64,000 nucleotides of DNA, taken from assembly GCF_963678635.1 (NCBI RefSeq), contig NC_087069.1, positions 54,074,635-54,138,634 of the forward strand, written 5' to 3'. The stretch is from Symsagittifera roscoffensis (Eukaryota > Xenacoelomorpha > Acoela > Convolutidae). The translations under genes were made by a program, and so were the position numbers. The stretch's first letter is position 1. Each line of letters starts with the position of its first letter. Shown here piece by piece: positions 56,000 to 64,000 of this stretch. Below the pieces are notes generated by a model that worked only from the letters and a program-made list of their open reading frames with translations, was not told the DNA's origin and made no database searches.

Positions 56000-58900
56000 C
56001 TCAGTATGCCTACACACAGTATGCCTACACAATAAGACTCAGTATGCCTACTCACAGTATACTATACACAATCCCTCGCTTATCAGTTAGTTTCAAAATC
56101 TCAAATCTCAAAATAAAATACAAAAACAATTTGACTAGTTTGTTAGAAATTTTTTTTTATAGTATGCCTAAACACAGTATACCTCACAGTATGCCTCACA
56201 GTTTTTTAATACAGTATGACACAGTATGCCTACACACAGTATCCTACAAAGTATGCCTCACATTATGCCTCACAGTATGCTGCACAGTATGCCTACACAG
56301 CATGCCTCAGTATGCCTACCCACAGTATCTTAGACACAGACCTTCACTTATCAGTAAGTTTCACAATCTCAAACCTCGAAATAAAGTACTAAAATGTTTT
56401 GTGACACAATTTTTAGAAAACTCTTTTTAGTATGCTTACACACAGCATGGCTCACGGTATTTTTATACAGTATGACACAGTATGCCTACTTACAGTATCC
56501 TACACAAAGTATCCTACAAAGTATGCCTCAGTAAGCTTACACACTGTATCCTAGACACACACCCACACTTATCAGTAAGTTTCACAATCTCAAAAATAAA
56601 AATAAAATTTCGTGACTCGTTTGTTAGAAAATTGTTTGTTTTTTCTAATATGCCTACACATTGTATGCCTACACACAGTATTCCTCGCAGTATGCCTTAC
56701 AGTGTGCTCACAGCATGCCTATGCAGTATGCCTACCCACAGTATCCAACACACAGAATCCTACAAAGTATGCCTCACATTATGCCTCACAGTATGCTTCA
56801 CAATATGCCTACACAGCATGCATCAGTATGCCTACCCACAGTACCCTAGACACAGACCCTCTTTTATCATTAATTTTCAAAAACTCAAATCTCAAAATAA
56901 AATACAAAAACACTTTGACTAGTTTGTAAAAAAAAAAGTTTTTTTTAGTATTCGTAAACACAGTATACCTCACAGTATGCCTCACAGTATTTTAATACAG
57001 TATGACACAGTATGCCTACACAGTATCCTACACACAGTATCCTACAAAGAAAGCCTCACATTATGCCTCACAGTATGCTTCACAGTATGCCTACACAGCA
57101 TGCCTCAGTATGCCTACCCACAGTATCCTAGACACAGACCCTCACTTATCAGTAAGTTTCACAATCTCAAACCTCGAAATATTTTGTGACTCGTTTGTTA
57201 GAAAACTCTTTTTAGTATGCTTACACACAGTATGGCTCACAGTATTTTTATACAGTATGACAGAGTATACCCACACACAGTATCCTACACTGTATGCCTC
57301 ACAATTTGCCTCATAGTATGCCTCTGCAGTGTGCCTACACACAGTATCCTGCATAGTATGTCTCACAGTAGGCCTCAGAGTATGCCTAAATAATAGGCCT
57401 CAGTATATCTACACATATTATCATACACACAGACCCTCACTTACTAGTAGGTTTCAAAGTCTCAAATCTCAAAATGAAATACTAAACTTTTTCTTGACTA
57501 GTTTGGTAGAAAATTGTTTTTTTTTAGTATGCCTACACATAGTATGCCTAAAACGTATACCTCACAGTAAGCCTCATAGTATGCCTCACAGTATGCCTAT
57601 ACAGTATGTCTCAGTTTGCCTACGCACAGTATCCTACACACTGTATCCTACACAGTAAGCCTCACGGTGTGCCGCAAAGTATGCCTCTACAGTAAGCCTC
57701 AGTATGCCTACACACAGTATTCTACACAGTATGCTCAGAGTGTGTCTCACAGAATGCCTACACAATAAGCCTCAGTATGCCTACTCACAGTATAGTACAC
57801 ACAGGCCCTCACTTATCAGTAAGTTTCAAAATCTCAAATCTCAAAATAAAATTCAAAAACAATTTTTTTAGTTTGTTAGAAAAATGTTTAAAATGTTTTT
57901 TTAGTATGCCTACCCACAGTATACCTCACATTATGCCTCATAGTATTTTAAAACAGTATGGCACAGTATGCCTACACACAGTATCCTACACACAGTATCC
58001 TACAAAGTATGCCTCACATTATGCCTCACAGTATGCTTCACAGTATGCCTACACAGCATGCCTCAGTATGCCTACCCACAGTATCCTAGACACATACCCT
58101 CACTTATCAGTAAGTTTCACGATCTCAAACCTCGAAATAAAGTACTAAAATGTTTTGTGACTCAATTTTTAGAAAACTCTTTTTAGTATGCTTACACACA
58201 GTATGGCTCACAGTTTTTTTATACAGTATGACACAGTGTGCCTACACACAGTATCCTACACACAGTATCCTACAAAGTATGCCTCACATTATGCCTCACA
58301 GTATGCTTCACAATATGCCTACACAGCATGCATCAGTATGCCTACCCACAGTATCCTAGACACAGGCCCTCACTTATCAGAAGGTTTCACAATCTCAAAT
58401 CTCGAAATAAAAAACTAAAATATTTTGTGACTCGTTTGTTAGAAAATTGTTTTTTTTTAAATATGCCTACACATTGTATGGCTACACACAGTTTGCCTAC
58501 GCAGTATGCCTCACAGTGTGCCTCACAGCATGCCTATGCAGTATGCCTACCCACAGTATTCTACACACAGTATCCTACACAGTGTGCCCTAGAGTATGCC
58601 TCACAATATGTCTACACAGTATGCCTCAATACTCAGTATGCCTACACATAGTATCCTACATACAGACCCTCACTTATCCTTAAGTTTCAAAATCTCAAAT
58701 CTCAAATTATAATACTAAAAAGTTTTTGACTAATTTGTTAGAAAATTGTTTTTTTTAGTATGCCTACACACAGTATACGTACACAGCATGCATACACAGT
58801 ATGCCTCGTAGTATGTCTCACAGTATGTTTATACAGTATTCCTCAGTATGCCTACTCACCTTATCCTACACAAAGTATCCTACACTGTATGCCTCACAGT

Positions 58901-61900
58901 TTGCCTCATAGTATGCCTCTGCAGTGTGCCCACACACAGTATCCTACATAGTATGTCTCACAGTAGGGCTCACAGTATGCCTACATAATAGGCCTCAGTA
59001 TATCTACACATAGTATCTTACACACAGACCCTCACTTACCAGTAGGTTTCAAAATCTCAAATCTCAAAATGAAAGACTAGTTTGGTAGAAAACTGTTTTT
59101 TTAGTATGCCTACACATAGTATGCCTACATAGTATACCTCACAGTAAGCCTCATAATATGCCTCACAGTATGCTTATACAGTATGTCCCAGTTTGCCTAC
59201 ACACAGTATCCTACACACTGTATCCTACACAGTAAGCCTCACAGTATGCCTCAAAGCATCTCAAACCTCAAAATATTATACTAAAACTTTTTATGACTGA
59301 TTTGGTAGAAAACTCCTTTTTTGGTATGCCTACGCACAGTATGCCTAAACATAGTACCCTACACTCAGACCCTCACTCATCAGTAAGTTTCAAAATCTCA
59401 AATCTCAAAATATCATACTGAAATTTTTTATGACCAGTTTGTTAGAAAACATTTTTTTTTCTATGCCTTCACACAGTATGCCTAAACCGTATGCCTCACG
59501 GGGTGCCGCAAAGTATGCCTCTACAGTAAGCCTCAGTATGCCTACACACAGTATCCTACACAGTATGTCTCAGAGTATGCCTCACAGTATGCCTACACAA
59601 TAAGCCTCTGTATGCCTACTCACAGAATACTACACACAGGATATCACTTATCAGTAAGTTTCAAGATCTCAAATCTCAAAATAAAATTCAAAAACATTTT
59701 GACTAGTTTCTTAGAAAAATAATTTTTTTAGTATGCCTACACACAGTATACCTCACAGTATGCCTCATAGTATTTTAATACAGTATGATACAGTATGCCT
59801 GTACACAGTATCCTACTCACAGTATCCTACAAAGTATGCCTCACATTATGCCTCACAGTATGCTTCACAGTATGCCTACACAGCATGCCTCAGTATGCCT
59901 ACCCACAAAATCCTAGACACAGACCCTAACTTATCAGTAAAATTCACAATCTCAAACCTCGAAATAAAGTACTAAAATTTTTTGTGACTCGTTTGTTAGA
60001 AAACTCTTTTTAGTATGCTTACACACAGTATGGCTCACGCTATTTTTATACAGTATGACACAGTATGCCTACTTACAGTATCCTACACAAAGTATCCTAC
60101 AAAGTATGCCTCACAGTATGTTTCACAGAATGCCTACACAATATGCCTCAGTAAGCTTACACACTGTATCCTAGACACACACCCACATTTATCAGTAAGT
60201 TTCACAATCTCAAAAATAAAATAAAAAAATTTGTGACTCGTTTGTTTTTTTTTCTAATATGCCTACACATTGTATGCCTACACACAGTATTCCTCGCATT
60301 ATGCCTTACAGTGTGCCTCAAAGCATGCCTATGCAGTATGCCTACCCACAGTATCCAACACCAACACACAGAATCCTACAAAGTATGCCTCACATTATGC
60401 CTCACAGTATGCTTCACAATATGCCAACACAGCATGCATCAGTGTGCCTACCCACAGTACCCTAGACACAGACCCTCACTTATCAGTAAGATTCAAAATC
60501 TCAAATTTCAAAATAAAATACAAAAACACTTTGACTAGTTTGTTAGAAAATTTTTTTTAAGTATGCCTAAACACAGTATACCTCACAGTATGCCTCACAG
60601 TATTTTAATACAGTATGACACAGTATGCCTACACAGTATCCTACACACATTATCCCACAAAGAAAGCCTCACATTATGCCTCACAGTATGCTTCACAGTA
60701 TGCCTGCACAGCATGCCTCAGTATGCCTACCCACAGTATCCTAGACACAGACCCTCACTTATCAGTAAGTTTCACAATCTCAAACCTCGAAATAAAGTAC
60801 TAAAATATTTTGTGACTCGTTTGTTAGAAAACTCTTTTTAGTATGCTTACACACAGTATGGCTCACAGTATTTTTATACAGTATGACAGAGTATACCTAC
60901 ACACAGTATCCTACACTGTATGCCTCACAATTTGCCTCATAGTATGCCTCTGCAGTGTGCCTACACACAGTATCCTACATAGTATGTCTCACAGTAGGCC
61001 TCAAAGTGTGCCTAAATAATAGGCCTCAGTATATCTACACATAGTATCATACAGACAGACCCTCACTTACCAGTAGGTTTCAAAATCTCAAATCTCAAAA
61101 AGAAATACTAAACTTTTTCTTGACTAGTTTGGTAGAAAATTGTTTTTTTTTAGTACGTCTACACATAGTATGCCTAAAACGTATACCTCACAGTAAGCCT
61201 CATAGTATGCCTCACAGTATGCCTATACAGTATGTCTCAGTTTGCCTACACACAGTATCCTACACATTGTATCCTACACAGTAAGCCTCACAGTATGCCT
61301 CAAAGCATCTCAACCCTCAAAATATTATACTAAAAATTTTTATGACTTATTTGGTAGAAAACTAATTTTTTTGGTATGCCTTCGCACAGTATGCCTACAC
61401 ACAGTACCCTACACTCAGACCCTCACTCACCAGTAAGTTTCAAAATCTCAAAATATCATACTGAAAGTTTTTATGACTAGTTTGTTAGAAAACAGTTTTT
61501 TTTTCTATGCCTACACACAGTATACCTACACAGTATGCCTCACGGTGTGCCGCAAAGTATGCCTCCACAGTAAGCCTCAGTATGCCTACACACAGTATTC
61601 TACACAGTATGCTCAGAGTGTGCCTCACAGAATGCCTACACAATAAGCCTCAGCATGCCTACTCACAGTATACTACTTACAGGCCCTCACTTATCAGTAA
61701 GTTTCAAAATCTCAAATCTCAAAATAAAAATCAAAAACATTTTTACTAGTTTGTTAGAAAAATGTTTAAAATGTTTTTTTAGTATGCCTACACACAGTAT
61801 ACCTCACACTATGCCTCATAGTAATTTAATACAGTATGACACAGTATGCCTACACACAGTATCCTACACACAGTATCCTACAAAGTATGCCTCACATTAT

Positions 61901-63850
61901 GCCTCACAGTATGCTTCACAGTATGCCTACACAGCATGCATCAGTATGCCTACCCACAGTATCCTAGACACAGGCCCTCACTTATCAGTAAGTTTCACAA
62001 TCTCAAATCTCGAAATAAAGCACTAAAATATTTTGTGACTCAATTGTTAGAAAACTCTTCTTAGTATGCTTACACACAGTATGGCTCACAGTTTTTTTAT
62101 ACAGTATGACACAGTATGCCTACTTACAGTATCCAACACACAGAATCCTACAAAGTATGCCTCACATTATGCCTCACAGTATGCTTCACAATATGCCTAC
62201 ACAGCATGCATCAGTATGCCTACCCACAGTATCCTAGACACAGACCTTCACTAATCAGTAAGTTTCACAATCTCAAATCTCGAAATAAAAAACTAAAATA
62301 TTTTGTGACTCGTTTGTTAGAAAATTGTTTTTTTTTAAATATGCCTACACATTGTTTGGCTACACACAGTTTGCCTCCGCAGTATGCCTCACAGTGTGCC
62401 TCACAGCATGCCTATGCAGTATGCCTACCCACAGTATTCTATACACAGTATCCTACACAGTGTGCCCTAGAGTATGCCTCACAATATGTCTACACAGTAT
62501 GCCTCAGTACTCAGTATGCCTACACATAGTATCCTACATACAGACCCTCACTTATCCTTAAGTTTCAAAATCTCAAATCTCAAATTATAATACTATAAAG
62601 TTTTTGACTAATTTGTTAGAAAAGTTTTTTTTAGTATGCCTACACACAGTATACCTACACAGTATGCCTACACAGTATGCCTCGCAGTATGTCTCACAGT
62701 ATGGTTATACAGTATTCCTCAGTATGCCTACTCACCTTATCCTACATAAAGTATCCTACACTGTATGCCTCACAGTTTGCCTCATAGTATGCCTCACAGT
62801 AGGGCTCACAGTATGCCTACATAATAAGCCTCAGTATATCTACACATAGTATTTTACACACAGACCCTCACTTACCAGTAGGTTTCAAAATCTCAAATCT
62901 CAAAATGAAATACTACACTTTTTCTGGACTAGTTTGGTAGAAAACTGTTTTTTTTAGTATGCCTACACATAGTATGCCTACACAGTATACCTCACAGTAA
63001 GCCTCATAGTTTGCCTCACAGTATGCTTATACAGTATGTCTCAGTTTGCCTACTCACAGTATCCTACACACTGTATCCTACACAGTAAGTCTCACAGTAT
63101 GCCTCAAAGCATATCAAACCTCAAAATATTATACTAAAAATTTTTATGACTGATTTGGTAGAAAACTCCTTTTTTGGTATGCCTACGCACAGTATGCCTA
63201 AACATAGTACCCTACACTCAGACCCTCACTCATCAGTAAGTTTCAAAATCTCAAATCTCAAAATATCATACTGAAATTTTTTATGACCAGTTTGTTAGAA
63301 AACATCTTTTTTTTCTATGCCTACACACAGTATGCCTACACCGTATGCCTCACGGGGTGCCGCAAAGTATGCCTCCACATTAAGCCTCAGTTAGCCTACA
63401 CACAGTATCCTACACAGTATGTCTCAGAGTATGCCTCACAGTATGCCTACACAATAAGCCTCACTATGCCTACTCACAGTATACTACACACAGGCCCTCA
63501 CTTATCAGTAAGTTTCAAGATCTCAAATCTCAAAATAAATTTCAAAACTTTTTGACTAGTTTCTTAGAAAAATGTTTTTTTTAGTATGCCTGTACACAGT
63601 ATCCTACTCACAGTATCCTACAAAGTATGCCTCACATTATGCCTCACAGTTTGCTTCACAGTACGCCTATACAGCATGCCTCAGTATGCCTACCCACAGT
63701 ATGCTAGACATGGACCCTCACTTATCAGAAAGTTTCACAATCTCAAACCTCGAAATAAAGTACTAAAATTATTTGTGACTCGTTTGTTAGAAAACTCTTT
63801 TTAGTATGCTTACACACAGTATAGCTCACAGTTTTTTTTATACAGTATGA
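56000..63850 (+). repeat. Higher-order repeat of about 3.6-3.9 kb in module Z
   Basis: 57968-58680 recurs at 61846-62560 (offset 3878). 56977-57400 recurs at about 60590-61010 (offset 3613). 59325-59560 recurs near 63177-63410. The change in offset implies one extra unit of about 265 bp in the second copy. Confidence 0.75.
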
Positions 63851-64000
63851 CACATTATGCCTACACACATTATCCTACACAAAGTGTTCTGCAAAGTATG
63901 CCTCACAGTATGCTTCACAATATGCCTACACAATATGCCTCAGTATGCCTACACACAGTATCCTAGACACACACCCTCACTTATCTCAAAAATAAAACTA

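Larger units (their letters stand above)
50204..64000 (+). repeat. Module Z, array copy 3, at least 13.8 kb, open at window end
   Basis: The same TATGCC units and AT-rich spacers as the other Z arrays continue to the last base. About 50 spacers are visible here, every 130-360 bp. Two higher-order repeats stand out: a unit of about 955 bp (52325-55200) and one of about 3.6-3.9 kb (56.0-64.0 kb). Spacer variants are shared within each higher-order block. Frames of up to 153 codons exist in all plus frames, but none stays open across a whole block, so I call no gene. Confidence 0.9.

Noticed and set aside
42013-63804. Many plus-strand frames of 60-153 codons rich in Tyr, Met-Pro-Thr-His and Cys-Leu
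   Set aside because: They follow from the stop-free 12-mer and cross spacers in changing phase; no common start, stop or product.
41787-64000. CRISPR-like look of regularly spaced repeats
   Set aside because: Units are 12-15 bp and abut each other, spacers are related to one another and no cas genes exist. The DNA is eukaryotic.
1-64000. tRNA, rRNA or other structured RNA genes
   Set aside because: None recognised by eye; a covariance-model scan could not be run.

Overview
The window is eukaryotic, repeat-rich, AT-rich DNA. It holds LTR retrotransposons, spliceosomal introns, satellites with higher-order structure, inverted-repeat elements and decayed gene fragments, and no bacterial operons, rRNA or CRISPR. 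The retroelement lineages (Ty1/copia with an initiator-tRNA-Met half primer site, Ty3/gypsy with a tRNA-Ser-like primer site) and a KDM2/7-like JmjC relic suggest an animal, probably an invertebrate. I cannot name the species.

1-5 kb: a dispersed repeat family and a decayed, internally deleted Ty1/copia element (892-3506) with both LTRs. 4982-11926: a complete, apparently young Ty3/gypsy element on the minus strand, with two 212-bp LTRs differing at one base and one 1948-residue Gag-Pol frame with all catalytic residues. It sits inside one copy of a duplicated host segment whose second copy lies at 13275-14600. 14628-16768: the best host gene candidate, three exons with consistent splice phases and no recognised family. 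17-19 kb: a candidate inverted-repeat transposon, short repeats and a TA microsatellite. 19.3-26.5 kb: a dead Ty3/gypsy relative whose protease/early-RT region was triplicated (3 x 1156 bp) after it died.

27-38.6 kb: two fold-back elements, a 32-bp minisatellite, a satellite of about 360-bp monomers in two- and three-monomer arrays (28.3-36.8 kb), a CAA-rich stretch and a second satellite of about 350 bp (37.1-38.6 kb).

38.9-64 kb: a composite of three modules. X is a JmjC-domain relic, Y a RING-finger relic plus an acidic Ser/Asp-rich frame, and Z a very large array built from 12-15-bp units (TATGCCTCACAG, TATGCCTACACACAG) separated by AT-rich spacers that look like short introns. Order: X-Y-Z-Y-Z-X-Y-Z, with Z running off the window end. 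One 3042-bp Y-Z unit is tandemly duplicated almost without change.

The strongest unexplained signal is in the intact gypsy element. The interrupted palindrome TCC-N3-GGA occurs 25 times in 6.9 kb, in all three codon phases, in the LTRs and in the 3' UTR, against about one expected by chance and about one found by eye in the dead relative. Other points of interest are the Gag start codon that straddles the LTR/primer-site border, SUMO-interaction-like motifs in the Gag-Pol tail, and the intron-like spacing of the Z array. All searches were by eye; no alignment or database search was run.
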